Part shown: in pieces, positions 51,262 to 60,636 of the stretch
Layout: each line of letters begins with the position of its first letter
How positions within the stretch are numbered: the stretch's first letter is position 1
Virus record (IMG/VR): IMGVR_UViG_3300024299_000645
Span: 1 to 64,000 of that record
DNA length: 64,000 bases
From: a virus
Direction: 5' to 3' (one strand)
The notes under the pieces: model-generated
The model's input: the letters and a program-made list of their open reading frames with translations, nothing else
The model's database searches: none
Told to the model about the DNA's origin: nothing
Position numbers and translations under genes: made by a program

Positions 51262-52109
51262 TACTCGTTGATTATAATCAGATGATAATTGCTAATTTTA
51301 TGATATTTCAAAAGCAATTTGAACCTGGAAAAGAAAATGATATGGTTCGCCATATGGTTATGAATAACATTAAGATGATTCGTAATCGTTTTTGTGACAA
51401 ATATGGAAGTGACATGGTTTTCTGTTGCGATAATAAAAATAATTGGAGAAAAGATTATTTTCCATTATATAAGGCAAATCGTAAGAAAGCCAGAGAAGAA
51501 AATAAACAGAATATAGATTGGAAAGCTTTATTTGGAGTTATTGATGATATTCGTTCTGAATTAGAAGAATACATGCCTTATAGGGTTGTTACTATGGATG
51601 GATGTGAAGCAGATGATATTATAGGCGTTATATGTAAGAATTATAATACAGATCCTATTTTAATTGTTTCATCAGATAAAGATTTTATCCAACTACAAAA
51701 ATATAAAAATATTTCACAATGGTCTCCTTTAACAAAGAAATTTTTAAATAACCCTAAACCTGAAGAACAGCTAAGGGCTTTAATTGTAAAAGGTGATCGT
51801 AGTGACGGAGTACCAAATATATTGTCAAATGATAATTGTTTGGTAGAAGGGTTACGTCAAAAACCACTTTCAAAGAAGAAAATTGAAAAATGGTTAAGTG
51901 GAAATCCAGAAGAATTGTTTGAAGGTGAGCTTTTACGCAATTATAAGAGGAATGAAACTCTTATAGATTTAGCGTGTATACCAGATTCAATTCAGATAAA
52001 TATACAAACACGGTATGAAAGTGATCAGTACACCGGCCGTGATAAAATGCTTAATTATTTCATTAAGTATAGACTTAAAGAATTGACTGAATCCATTCAG
52101 GAGTTTTAG
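51258..52109 (+). CDS. rnh: RNase H/5'-3' exonuclease (T4 rnh-like, FEN family)
   Basis: 283 residues. MILVDYNQM has the first metal Asp, CCDNKNNWRKDYFPLYKANR is the arch/helical region typical of T4 RNase H, and DGCEADDIIGVIC and VSSDKDFIQL carry the acid clusters. The enzyme removes RNA primers and flaps on lagging strands. It lies after a basic helical protein and before the DUF6433-like gene, in a replication context. Confidence 0.88.
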   Translation: MILVDYNQMIIANFMIFQKQFEPGKENDMVRHMVMNNIKMIRNRFCDKYGSDMVFCCDNKNNWRKDYFPLYKANRKKAREENKQNIDWKALFGVIDDIRSELEEYMPYRVVTMDGCEADDIIGVICKNYNTDPILIVSSDKDFIQLQKYKNISQWSPLTKKFLNNPKPEEQLRALIVKGDRSDGVPNILSNDNCLVEGLRQKPLSKKKIEKWLSGNPEELFEGELLRNYKRNETLIDLACIPDSIQINIQTRYESDQYTGRDKMLNYFIKYRLKELTESIQEF

Positions 52110-52112
52110 ATT

Positions 52113-52568
52113 ATGACACTTATAGAATTATTTAATTTGATTGATAAAGCAAAAAGTCAGAAAGAGAGGGGAGAATTACTAACACAAAATAAAAGTCACC
52201 ATTTGGAGAACTTACTGTGGTACACGTTCCATCCAGATGTAAAATTTTTATTGCCTGAAGGTAATCCACCGTATCAAGCCCAAGCAGAAGATCCACAATC
52301 GACATTGTTATACGGACAGATTCGTAAATTGAGATATTTTGTGGAGGGCCCAGGCGGAACTGACTTTTGTGCTGGTAATAATATTAATCCTATAAAAAGA
52401 GAAACAATGTTCATCACTATGTTAGAAAGTGTGACACCAACTGAAGCTGAGTTCCTTATTAAAATGAGTAAGAAAGATCTCGGTATTCGTGGGTTGACTT
52501 ATAAGTTAGTGGCGGAGGCGTTTCCTCATCTCATTCCGCCAGTGCCGGAAACTAAAAAAAGCAAGTAG
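52113..52568 (+). CDS. DUF6433-like conserved marine T4-like protein
   Basis: 151 residues. TLIELFNLIDKAKSQKERGE, FHPDVKFLLPEGNPPY, and IKRETMFITMLESVTPTEAE, MSKKDLGIRGLTYKLVAEAF fit a family common in marine T4-like phages (DUF6433, from memory). Function unknown; the helical ITMLES segment and the C-terminal proline-rich stretch suggest a small globular adaptor. Good GGAG before the start. Confidence 0.65.
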   Translation: MTLIELFNLIDKAKSQKERGELLTQNKSHHLENLLWYTFHPDVKFLLPEGNPPYQAQAEDPQSTLLYGQIRKLRYFVEGPGGTDFCAGNNINPIKRETMFITMLESVTPTEAEFLIKMSKKDLGIRGLTYKLVAEAFPHLIPPVPETKKSK

Positions 52569-52619
52569 TACCATAATAACATATGATGCGTAATGTGAAT
52601 TAACATTTCGGAGCAATTT

Positions 52620-53252
52620 ATGTTTAAGACAATAGCTGCTATTGCTATCTTATTAGCAATAGTATCCTATCCAGTAAAAATCGTGCATCAACAAGCGGAT
52701 GCTGCTAAAATAGTTGAGTCTACCACCAACGAAAGGTCCGCAGTAACACTAAAACAGCACTTGGAAACCCCAAGCATTAGTTTGAAGCCGATTCGACAAT
52801 GGAAAGTTACACAATACAATAATTTTGTAAACCAACAGGATGAAATATCTTGTTTAGCACATAATATCTATTTTGAGGCTGCAATTGAAAGCACTGCCGG
52901 GAAACTAGCAGTAGCTCATGTTACACTTAATAGGGTACTAGATAAAAATTACCCGAACTCTTATTGTAAAGTTGTACATGATGCCCAGCTTCACGCAAGT
53001 GGTCACCCCAAACGAGATATGTGCCAATTTTCCTGGTATTGCGATGGTAAACACGACATACCATATCCAGGAAAAAATTGGGCCCATATTCAAGGCTTAG
53101 CAAAATGGTTTTATCAAAGCAACGAAAGAGATCATTTAAGAGACATAACAGATGGTGCTACTCATTACCATGCGGATTATATTGATAATCCAATGTGGTC
53201 TAAATACAAAAAAATTACAGTTAAAATTGATAGACATATTTTTTATAGGTGA
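52620..53252 (+). CDS. SleB-type cell wall hydrolase
   Basis: 210 residues. An N-terminal membrane or signal segment (MFKTIAAIAILLAIVSYPVK) is followed by the Hydrolase_2 domain: LAHNIYFEAAIESTAGKLAV (catalytic Glu), HVTLNRVLDKNYPNSYC, FSWYCDGKHDIPYP and ITDGATHYHADYIDNP. This domain cuts the glycan strands of peptidoglycan, so it is a second candidate lysin next to the M15 peptidase at 17.7 kb. The signal segment suggests signal-arrest or export. CGGAGC precedes the start. Confidence 0.85.
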   Translation: MFKTIAAIAILLAIVSYPVKIVHQQADAAKIVESTTNERSAVTLKQHLETPSISLKPIRQWKVTQYNNFVNQQDEISCLAHNIYFEAAIESTAGKLAVAHVTLNRVLDKNYPNSYCKVVHDAQLHASGHPKRDMCQFSWYCDGKHDIPYPGKNWAHIQGLAKWFYQSNERDHLRDITDGATHYHADYIDNPMWSKYKKITVKIDRHIFYR

Positions 53253-53254
53253 TT

Positions 53255-53527
53255 ATGCCAAGTTATGATTATATTTGTAAAAATGAAGAGTGCGGTCACG
53301 AGTTTGAGGAGTCGCATAAGATAGTAGATCGACATATACCAGCAAAAGAGCCGTGTCCCTTATGTAACAAGGACACGGTACAAATGAACGCTCAACGAGC
53401 CGGATTTGTTTATGATAATATTTCAGGCACGACTATAAAGGGTCATAAGAAGAAACCAGATGAAGCCTTTACAGATCACTTGAAACAAATGAAAAGGAAT
53501 TATCCGGGAAGTAATATGAATGTTTAA
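53255..53527 (+). CDS. FmdB-type zinc-ribbon protein
   Basis: 90 residues: MPSYDYICKNEECGHEFEE and EPCPLCNKDTVQMN, the two Cys pairs of the FmdB/CxxC regulator family. Small zinc-ribbon proteins may control RNA or protein partners; in phages their role is unknown. It is followed, with overlap, by an exonuclease gene. ATG 53255 is chosen so that MPSYDY starts as in relatives. Confidence 0.75.
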   Translation: MPSYDYICKNEECGHEFEESHKIVDRHIPAKEPCPLCNKDTVQMNAQRAGFVYDNISGTTIKGHKKKPDEAFTDHLKQMKRNYPGSNMNV

Positions 53528-54164
53528 TCATGTTGAGTTAGATTTTGAAGAATTAGAAACAACTAATATAAACGGCCAAAGGGTATATCAAACACCTGAT
53601 GGTAACTTTCCTTCTATTACAACAGTCTTGGGCCGTAAAAAAGCGCAATTCTTTAAAGAATGGAGGCAAAGAATTGGTGAAGAAGAAGCAAATAAAATAA
53701 CTACACAAGCAACTCGTCGAGGCACGAGCATGCATACGGTAGTGGAAAAATATATTGCTAACGATACTGATTACTTTGGAAAAAGTTTACCTAATGTTCG
53801 TTCTATGTTTAATACTATCAAACCCTTTATAGACTCCCATCTTAATAATATTGCTGGTATTGAAATACCTCTCTGGTCCAAACAATTAGGAATTGCCGGT
53901 CGCTGTGATTGTGTTGGTGACTGGAAGGGGGAGAAAGCAATATTGGATTGGAAAACTTCTGGTAAAATAAAAAAGAAAGCATGGGTTGAAGATTATTTTT
54001 TACAAGCAACAGCGTATTCTATAATGTTTGAAGAAAGAACAGGAATACCTATAAATAGTATTGTAATAGTTATGGCAGTTGAGAATGAGGAGCCACAAGT
54101 TTTCGAAGAAAAGACTCCGGATTATTGGAAACTCTTGGAAACGACATTGAAGGAATGGAAGTGA
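53520..54164 (+). CDS. PD-(D/E)XK exonuclease
   Basis: 214 residues. IAGRCDCVGDWKGEKAILDWKTSG carries the D-x(n)-D-x-K core, and ATRRGTSMHTVVEKYI is the N-terminal helix with the RecB/Cas4-like GTxxH. DYFLQATAYSIMFEERTG is the downstream Q-x3-Y motif. Such nucleases in marine T4-likes are annotated exonucleases. It overlaps the zinc-ribbon gene by 8 bases and the epimerase gene by GTGA. Confidence 0.85.
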   Translation: MFNHVELDFEELETTNINGQRVYQTPDGNFPSITTVLGRKKAQFFKEWRQRIGEEEANKITTQATRRGTSMHTVVEKYIANDTDYFGKSLPNVRSMFNTIKPFIDSHLNNIAGIEIPLWSKQLGIAGRCDCVGDWKGEKAILDWKTSGKIKKKAWVEDYFLQATAYSIMFEERTGIPINSIVIVMAVENEEPQVFEEKTPDYWKLLETTLKEWK

Positions 54165-54925
54165 AAAACCAAGTCCTGATAACGGGCGTTAAAGGATTCA
54201 TTGGTCATCATTTATATGACTCATTAATGGACGAAGGCTACAATGTTAAAGGTATAGACGACTGTTCCGGGTTAGGCTGGGAAGACAGGGAAGTCCCTCA
54301 TTCTCATTGCGATATTACTAAAGATCCCTTACCATTTTCAAATGCAGAATATGTTATTCATCTAGCTGCAAAAGCTGGTGTTCGTAAAAGTTGGCAAGAA
54401 AAATATTTAAAAGATTATTGTGATACGAATATAAAAGGTACAGCACGTATCTTTAATCATTATAAAAATTCTAAAATATTATATGCATCAAGTTCTTCCG
54501 TTAAAGATATGAAAAGCCCTTATGCAATGACAAAAGCTGCCGGTGAAGCCATGGCTCCTAATAATGCTATAGGAATGAGATTCTTTACAGTATGGGGTGA
54601 GCGCTCACGTCCTGATATGTTTTATAGACAACTCCAACAAAAAGAAATAGGATATCTAACAACACATACTAGAGATTGGTGTCATGTAGATGATGTTTGT
54701 AATGCTATTAAATTATTAATGGAAAATTTTAAAGTTTGGAAAAAGAAACTACCAGTTTATGAGATTGGGTATGGAAGCCCAATGTCTGTATATGATTTTG
54801 CAAAAGCACAAGGACCAGAAGAATTTGATATTGATGCATTACCGTTTAAAAATGTAACCGGTGAGTCAGAAGAAACTTGTGCTGATTCTGCTCCATTAAA
54901 AGCACTTGGCTGGAATGTTATGTAG
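54161..54925 (+). CDS. NAD-dependent epimerase/dehydratase (extended SDR)
   Basis: 254 residues. VLITGVKGFIGHHL is the Rossmann NAD loop, VIHLAAKAGVRKSW is the conserved core, and SSSSVKDMKSPYAMTKAAGE supplies Ser-Tyr-x3-Lys. It would epimerise or dehydrate a nucleotide sugar. The first metabolic gene of the right-hand cluster. GTG 54161 is chosen: AAGGAA is six bases upstream and the GTGA overlap matches the region; upstream ATG 54155 and TTG are alternatives. Confidence 0.85.
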   Translation: MKNQVLITGVKGFIGHHLYDSLMDEGYNVKGIDDCSGLGWEDREVPHSHCDITKDPLPFSNAEYVIHLAAKAGVRKSWQEKYLKDYCDTNIKGTARIFNHYKNSKILYASSSSVKDMKSPYAMTKAAGEAMAPNNAIGMRFFTVWGERSRPDMFYRQLQQKEIGYLTTHTRDWCHVDDVCNAIKLLMENFKVWKKKLPVYEIGYGSPMSVYDFAKAQGPEEFDIDALPFKNVTGESEETCADSAPLKALGWNVM

Positions 54926-56063
54926 TTACCCTTACAAGCAAGTTGCCTTAAAAGATTGGGACGGCGATAAATTAAAGTGGTCCCATCCTTGCTGTAATAT
55001 GTCTCGCCCGGAATGGGAAGATCCAATGGGAATGCATGACATAGATAAATTAACCCCCCCTGAAATATTTGAATCAGAACAATTTAAGTTGTTGCGAGAT
55101 GATTTTGATAATAATCGCAAGAATGATTTTTGTAAAACTTGTTGGAATATGGAAGAGAGGAATATTGAACCTTTTTATATTCATAATGATGATATAATTC
55201 CTAAAGGACAATTAGATTCAATTGATTTTACCTTATCTAATAAATGTAATTTAGCTTGTAGAATGTGTGATCCACAAACAAGTCATAGGTTAATGGTAGA
55301 TTGGAAGTTTTTCAAATCCCAAGGGTTAATTAAAGATATTGAAAATATAACAGCTGGTAAATTTAGAGAAGAATTAAATATACCAAATGTAAAAAATTCG
55401 ATTCAATATAAATGGCTTTTAAATAATCCAGTAAAGGAATTAAGATTTAGTGGTGGCGAACCATTTTTTGATTCATTAATAATAGATTTATTGGATAAAT
55501 ATATTAAAGAAGGTTGGGCAAAAGATACCATCTTAGCGTATCATACTAATGGTACCCTATTTAATGATGAATTAATTGGCAAGTTAAATCAATTCAAAAA
55601 ACAGTTTCCAAAAATTAGTATAGATTCAATAGAAGAAGGATATGACTATATACGTCATCCTTCCAATTTTGATGATTTAGATAAAACCGTTCGTTTATTT
55701 TTAAATAATTCTACTAATTTGGGCAGAATTAATATTGCTGTTGTTATTTCTGCTTTAAATATCTTAGACCTTCATAATCATTGGTCATGGTGTTGTACCT
55801 TACCTAAAAAAGTTTTTGTTTCATATTGTGAAGTATATCCTGATAATAGGGGCATCAGCCCTAAGAATTTGAGCAGAGCTTTATTAAATGAGTTGCCTTA
55901 CATAGATTCTAGAAAACATCAGCAAATAATTCAATCTTATAAAATACGAAACGTTGAAAGGAAAGAATCGGTTAAAAAAGAAATAGAATTATTCGATATG
56001 TCTAGATCCCAAAGTTATAAAAATTATTTACATCCTCATTTAGTATCATGGTTAGATTCGTAG
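54915..56063 (+). CDS. Radical SAM enzyme with extra N-terminal cysteines
   Basis: 382 residues. The canonical C111-x3-C115-x2-C118 motif (NKCNLACRMCDP) and RFSGGEPFFDSL are clear. Four to five cysteines lie before it (SHPCCNMSRPE, DFCKTCWNMEE), matching the extra cluster-binding region of SPASM/twitch-type rSAM proteins found in phage and marine genomes. There, rSAM enzymes often modify peptides or small molecules. Substrate unknown. The gene overlaps the epimerase end by 11 bases and the halogenase by 16 bases, indicating one operon. Confidence 0.85.
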   Translation: MLCSYPYKQVALKDWDGDKLKWSHPCCNMSRPEWEDPMGMHDIDKLTPPEIFESEQFKLLRDDFDNNRKNDFCKTCWNMEERNIEPFYIHNDDIIPKGQLDSIDFTLSNKCNLACRMCDPQTSHRLMVDWKFFKSQGLIKDIENITAGKFREELNIPNVKNSIQYKWLLNNPVKELRFSGGEPFFDSLIIDLLDKYIKEGWAKDTILAYHTNGTLFNDELIGKLNQFKKQFPKISIDSIEEGYDYIRHPSNFDDLDKTVRLFLNNSTNLGRINIAVVISALNILDLHNHWSWCCTLPKKVFVSYCEVYPDNRGISPKNLSRALLNELPYIDSRKHQQIIQSYKIRNVERKESVKKEIELFDMSRSQSYKNYLHPHLVSWLDS

Positions 56064-57307
56064 TAGTTGGTGGAGGCGCCGCAGGATGGATTACATCTCA
56101 TTATCTAAAAAGAAATTTAGATTGTGAATTAACAGTTGTCCATAAAAAAGAAAATGAAATTATAGGTGTAGGAGAATCAACAACACCTACTATTTTAAAA
56201 GTTATAGAAGATGTTAAGTCATGGCAAGAAGATAGTAAAGCCCTTATCAAGTATGGAATAAAATTTAACGACTGGTTAAGACCTAATAGTGAATGGTATC
56301 ATTTATTTGAAGATGCTTTTATAAAAGATGGTGTTGACTCTATTGAATTTTTGAAAAACGAACATCCTAAAATTGATACTACTACATTTAATTATTATCA
56401 TGGCGATTTTTTAGTTAGATGTAAAAATAATATAATGGATACTAAAAATAATTCAATTCCAGGATATGGATTTCAAGTACAGGCAGATAAATTGGGGCTT
56501 GCTTGTAAAAATGAATTGGAAGGTGAATATAGGTTAATTGAAGAAGATGTTACTACTGTTCTTTCAGATAAAAATGGAATACGTTCTATCGGAACAGAAA
56601 ACCATATACTACATGCAGACTATTTTATAGATTGTTCCGGATTTGAAAGAATATTGATTAATAGGTTATCATCTTTTGAACCTTATGAAGATATGATAGC
56701 CAATTCGTATATTGTTGGTAGACTAGATAAACATAAAAAAAGACCTTATACAGTAACAACTGCATTAAAAAATGGCTGGCGATGGGAGATAGATACTCAA
56801 GATAGAACGAACGCCGGTTATGTTTATTGTGATCATTTAACAAGTCATGAAAAGGCAATGGAGGAATCAGGTATAGAAGGAGAAAAGAAAAGTTTTGTAT
56901 CTGGTAAAATGAAAGATATTGCAATTAAAAATTGTATTAGTAATGGCTTAGCACAAAGCTTTATTGAACCGTTGGAAGCAACATCATTAATGATGACTTG
57001 TTATACAGTTGAAAAATTCGTTGAAATTATTAAGAGAGGTAAAAGAATAGAAACTCTTAATAAAATTATGGATAAATTTTTAAAGCACACTAAAGAATTT
57101 GTAAAATATCATTATATATTAAGTGAAAGAAAAGATTCAGAATGGTGGGAGTATTGGACAGAACAGAAAAGTGATATACAAGATTTTTTCGAACGCTCAT
57201 TAAAGAATAAACGATATTGTAAGAAAAATGATACATTATTAAATCATTATAATATAGCTTCAATGATGGTAGGCTATGAATGCTTAACAGAAAGAAAAAG
57301 AATATGA
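56048..57307 (+). CDS. Flavin-dependent tryptophan halogenase-like enzyme A
   Basis: 419 residues. VVVGGGAAGWIT (FAD loop), GVGESTTP (40-47), K68 in ALIKYGIKF aligned with the catalytic lysine of PrnA, GWRWEIDTQDR (243-253) and EPLEATS (307-313, containing the catalytic Glu position). All halogenase hallmarks are present, though it is shorter than PrnA (538). Halogenase needs a flavin reductase, not seen here. The gene is in the middle of the cluster, next to an rSAM gene, so the substrate may be a peptide or free amino acid made or altered by its neighbours. Confidence 0.88.
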   Translation: MVRFVVVGGGAAGWITSHYLKRNLDCELTVVHKKENEIIGVGESTTPTILKVIEDVKSWQEDSKALIKYGIKFNDWLRPNSEWYHLFEDAFIKDGVDSIEFLKNEHPKIDTTTFNYYHGDFLVRCKNNIMDTKNNSIPGYGFQVQADKLGLACKNELEGEYRLIEEDVTTVLSDKNGIRSIGTENHILHADYFIDCSGFERILINRLSSFEPYEDMIANSYIVGRLDKHKKRPYTVTTALKNGWRWEIDTQDRTNAGYVYCDHLTSHEKAMEESGIEGEKKSFVSGKMKDIAIKNCISNGLAQSFIEPLEATSLMMTCYTVEKFVEIIKRGKRIETLNKIMDKFLKHTKEFVKYHYILSERKDSEWWEYWTEQKSDIQDFFERSLKNKRYCKKNDTLLNHYNIASMMVGYECLTERKRI

Positions 57308-57474
57308 TAATAAACAAGATAGTCAACTATTGGAAAGAAAACTTTGGGAAAGAAGATTTAAAATTCCCCTGCACTTATAAACCAGGCAAAAATAGCAAAG
57401 AATTTGAAGATTCTATAGATGCGATGTTACGAGAAAAGTATCCTGAAAATTGGAAGAAGCACGGCGGAAAGTAA
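57304..57474 (+). CDS. Small hypothetical protein, 56 aa, between the halogenases
   Basis: MIINKIVNYWKENFGKEDLK at the start and REKYPENWKKHGGK at the end. It contains two Trp and one Cys. It overlaps the halogenase stop by ATGA, and its own stop overlaps the next start (TAATG). This coupling supports translation. It might be a substrate peptide or small adaptor, but its composition is ordinary, so no role is claimed. Confidence 0.45.
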   Translation: MIINKIVNYWKENFGKEDLKFPCTYKPGKNSKEFEDSIDAMLREKYPENWKKHGGK

Positions 57475-57983
57475 TGAAAAAATCCATGGAAGAATTTGCT
57501 ATTACATTACAGACATGGACATGTAGTATGCATAATAATCCTGATAGAGAAGTTTGCCCTGCACCTAATGGAGAAACATTAGTAGACTATATGAGTGAAT
57601 ATGATTTAACTTCAAGAGTTGATTTTCCGCTCTCTATACCTGAACAAGTAGCGCTGTTTATGTTAAATGAACATGTTCATTGGAGAGATTTAGTTAGCTA
57701 TGATATGAATTTGGTTTTAGATGACATGGAAAAAGAATCATTAGATTATACTTATAGATTAAATCGTACACTTTTAATATCAAAAGGAATATCTAATTCA
57801 AATGAACCATGGGCACAACAAAGTAATGATCTTCCTCTGCACCGAATGAAACATATGCTACATCCGAATATTGGTTTTTTTGATAATATGTCCCGATATC
57901 AATTTTTAGATATAGAAACACGAAATGGACATCCTGTATATATTCCATTTAAAGAAACATTATATTTGTTTAATCAACTATGA
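57474..57983 (+). CDS. Hypothetical protein, 169 aa, between the halogenases
   Basis: MKKSMEEFAITLQTWTCSMHN, then CPAPNGETLVDYMSEYDL, LRNRT-like helical part (SLDYTYRLNRTLLISKG), and MLHPNIGFFDNMSRYQFLDIE at the end. No domain is recognised. It lies between two halogenase genes with close overlaps, so it is probably part of the same pathway. Soluble. Confidence 0.45.
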   Translation: MKKSMEEFAITLQTWTCSMHNNPDREVCPAPNGETLVDYMSEYDLTSRVDFPLSIPEQVALFMLNEHVHWRDLVSYDMNLVLDDMEKESLDYTYRLNRTLLISKGISNSNEPWAQQSNDLPLHRMKHMLHPNIGFFDNMSRYQFLDIETRNGHPVYIPFKETLYLFNQL

Positions 57984-58987
57984 ACATATTAATTTTAGGT
58001 GGAGGAAGTGCTGGTTGGTTAGCAGCCGCATATTTATCCCGAACTAATAAAGTTGAAATAAAGCTTCCTAAAAATTCCAAACCTATAGGTGTTGGAGAAA
58101 GTACATTACCTGGACTAGTTAAATTTTTTGATTATTGTGGAATATCTGAAGATGATGTAATTAATAAGTGTGACGGTGTAATTAAATATGGTATTAAACA
58201 TCATGGTTGGCATAAAACTGATTGGGTACACCCGTTTCCCAATAATACTCATGCTTATCATTTAGATGCGTTAAAAATGATTATTCTTCTAGAAGAAAAA
58301 ACGCGCTCCAGATTATGTAAAGTAGATAATCCTGATTTAGTAATAGATTGCACCGGCTTCAATAGTGATTTTTCTAAAAATAAACAATTTGGTTCTTATA
58401 AAACTCTGTCTAATAATATGGCACTCTTCGCGCCCGGTGATTCTAATTGTCAATCTATAACAAATACTTTCGCTATGGATTATGGGTGGATGTGGAATGT
58501 AGATTTAAGATCAAGGAGTGGTAATGGGTATGTTTTTAATAATAATTTTATAAGTGTAAATGATGCCATTGAAGAATTTAAAAATAAAAATGTAGGCAAT
58601 GTTAAAGCCGAAGACATTCAAGCTATTCCCTTTAATAATAGGTATTGTTTAACCCCGTGGTTGGGGAATACCGTGTCTGTGGGATTAAGTTGTGGATTTG
58701 CAGAACCTCTTGAAGCTACAGGACTTTTTCTAATAACATGGGCGATAGAAACTATTGAAAAATTAAAATATAAAAAAAATAAAGAGGAAATATTTAATCG
58801 TTCATATGTTAGATTGTGTCAGCATGTATATGATTTTTTGGAATTATTTTACACTTCTTCTAAAAATGATCATACTGAATATTGGAGATCTTTAAAAAAA
58901 TATCATACATTGAATAAACCAAAATATAATATTAATTTTTTTAGGGAAAACTATTCTTATAAGTTTTTAAATGATGCCAGCTTATGA
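57980..58987 (+). CDS. Flavin-dependent halogenase-like enzyme B (short)
   Basis: 335 residues. LILGGGSAGWLAA, GVGESTLP (37-44), K69 in GVIKYGIKHHG at the catalytic-lysine position, GWMWNVD (169-175) and EPLEATG (242-248) are retained, but it is about 80 residues shorter than halogenase A, with the substrate region between the FAD loop and GWMW condensed. It may act on a different or smaller substrate. Overlaps flanking genes by 4 bases each. Unlike A, the motif is GWxWxV rather than GWxWxI. Confidence 0.8.
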   Translation: MNILILGGGSAGWLAAAYLSRTNKVEIKLPKNSKPIGVGESTLPGLVKFFDYCGISEDDVINKCDGVIKYGIKHHGWHKTDWVHPFPNNTHAYHLDALKMIILLEEKTRSRLCKVDNPDLVIDCTGFNSDFSKNKQFGSYKTLSNNMALFAPGDSNCQSITNTFAMDYGWMWNVDLRSRSGNGYVFNNNFISVNDAIEEFKNKNVGNVKAEDIQAIPFNNRYCLTPWLGNTVSVGLSCGFAEPLEATGLFLITWAIETIEKLKYKKNKEEIFNRSYVRLCQHVYDFLELFYTSSKNDHTEYWRSLKKYHTLNKPKYNINFFRENYSYKFLNDASL

Positions 58988-60636
58988 AGAACGTTTACTT
59001 ATTACAATTAACATCTCCTTTATCTGACTCTTCCGTTGGAGTTGAAATGTCGAGTAATAAATCGGTATTTTTACCATATTCTGTCGGTCTTCTTTGGTCT
59101 TATTGTTTACAAAATAAAATAATATCCGATAATTTTATATTAAAGGATTTAGTGTTTAATATAGATGATTTAGATCATTATATTGATAACATAGAACAAC
59201 CAGATATAGTTGCTACTAGTAATTATATGTGGAATTCTAATAAACACCTTTATATATTAAAAAAATTAAAAAAAAAGTATCCGGATTGTTTGATTATTTG
59301 TGGAGGACCACATGTTCCTAATTCTAATGATGATAAATGGTATGATTCGCATGACTATGTGGATATTGGTGCTGTGGGAGAGGGAGAAAAAATCTTTGAA
59401 CAAATTTTATTAGAATATTTTAATAAAAAAGATTTTTCTGAGATACCAGGAATTATTTTTAGAAAAAATAATGAAGTTTTTAAAACGAAACAAGCTATTA
59501 GAATTAAAGATATTAATACAATCCCTAGTCCATATTTGTCGGGGCTTTTTAATAATCTTATATTAAAAAATCCTTCAGTTAATTTTCACGCTACCGTTGA
59601 GATGGATAGAGGTTGTCCATTTAAATGTACCTTTTGTGATTGGGGTAGTTTAACTCAACAAAAGATGATAAAATTTGATGAATGTAGACTATTTAAAGAA
59701 TTTGAATGGATTAGTCGCAATAAAATAAATTATCTTTGGTTCACAAATAGTAATTTGGGTATATTTAAAGAAAGAGATTATAATATAATAGATAAGGCAG
59801 TAGGGTATCATGAAACTACAGGTTATCCTAAAAAAATAGCACACTCAGGTTATGCAAAAACACCGGCAAATAAAAATTCTTCATTACAAATACAACAACG
59901 ATTATTAGAGGGCGTTAAGAATAATAATACTGTTCCTAGAGTAGCTTTACAATCTACCAATCCAGAAGTTTTATCTAATATTAAAAGAAAAAATATGAGC
60001 ATTGTTAATGCGGATAAGATGAATTCTAAAGATATAGAGATTGAATTAATATATCCCCTACCAGGTACTACGTATGATGGATGGGTTAAAGAGCTATCCG
60101 GAATGATGCCAATTAAAAAATTAAAAATAAACGTATATCCTTGTTTAATTTTACCGAATGCGGAGCTTAATGATAAATCTTATAAGAAACGTTTTAAAAT
60201 GAAAACAAAAACCATTCCCTTTAATGTTGACATGGAAGAATGTGAAATTATTACTTCTATGGAGTCTATGTCATATGAAGATGTTGTTAAAGGCTGGATG
60301 TTTGTATGGATTGTTAAGAATTTTTGGTTTGAACCAATATTAAGATACATATATTATGAATATTTTAAAGCCGATGTTAAAATAAAAGATTTTTTTGTTA
60401 AATTTCAAGATTTTCTAGAAAATAATCCAACATCAACCACAGGCATATTATATAATCGATTAAAAAATAATATTCATAATACATATGATGATTATGACCA
60501 AGTAGTTGATCATAATTATTGCATTGGGTATTTTCGAGAACATGTTAATTTAGTTTTAAAGGACTTTGAAAAATTCATATACAAATATTTTAATAGGTCT
60601 ATAGATAATTTAGGTGTGGGTTATGCAATGCAGTAA
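58984..60636 (+). CDS. B12-binding radical SAM enzyme, copy 1
   Basis: 550 residues. An N-terminal cobalamin-binding-like domain (about 1-190, with PDCLIICGGPHVPN and GAVGEGEKIFE) is followed by the rSAM C211-x3-C215-x2-C218 motif (RGCPFKCTFCDWG). B12-dependent rSAM enzymes usually methylate or rearrange unactivated carbons. The C-terminal 250 residues are rich in aromatic amino acids (WIVKNFWFEPILRYIYYEYF). A related gene begins at 63325. Substrate unknown. Confidence 0.88.
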   Translation: MKNVYLLQLTSPLSDSSVGVEMSSNKSVFLPYSVGLLWSYCLQNKIISDNFILKDLVFNIDDLDHYIDNIEQPDIVATSNYMWNSNKHLYILKKLKKKYPDCLIICGGPHVPNSNDDKWYDSHDYVDIGAVGEGEKIFEQILLEYFNKKDFSEIPGIIFRKNNEVFKTKQAIRIKDINTIPSPYLSGLFNNLILKNPSVNFHATVEMDRGCPFKCTFCDWGSLTQQKMIKFDECRLFKEFEWISRNKINYLWFTNSNLGIFKERDYNIIDKAVGYHETTGYPKKIAHSGYAKTPANKNSSLQIQQRLLEGVKNNNTVPRVALQSTNPEVLSNIKRKNMSIVNADKMNSKDIEIELIYPLPGTTYDGWVKELSGMMPIKKLKINVYPCLILPNAELNDKSYKKRFKMKTKTIPFNVDMEECEIITSMESMSYEDVVKGWMFVWIVKNFWFEPILRYIYYEYFKADVKIKDFFVKFQDFLENNPTSTTGILYNRLKNNIHNTYDDYDQVVDHNYCIGYFREHVNLVLKDFEKFIYKYFNRSIDNLGVGYAMQ

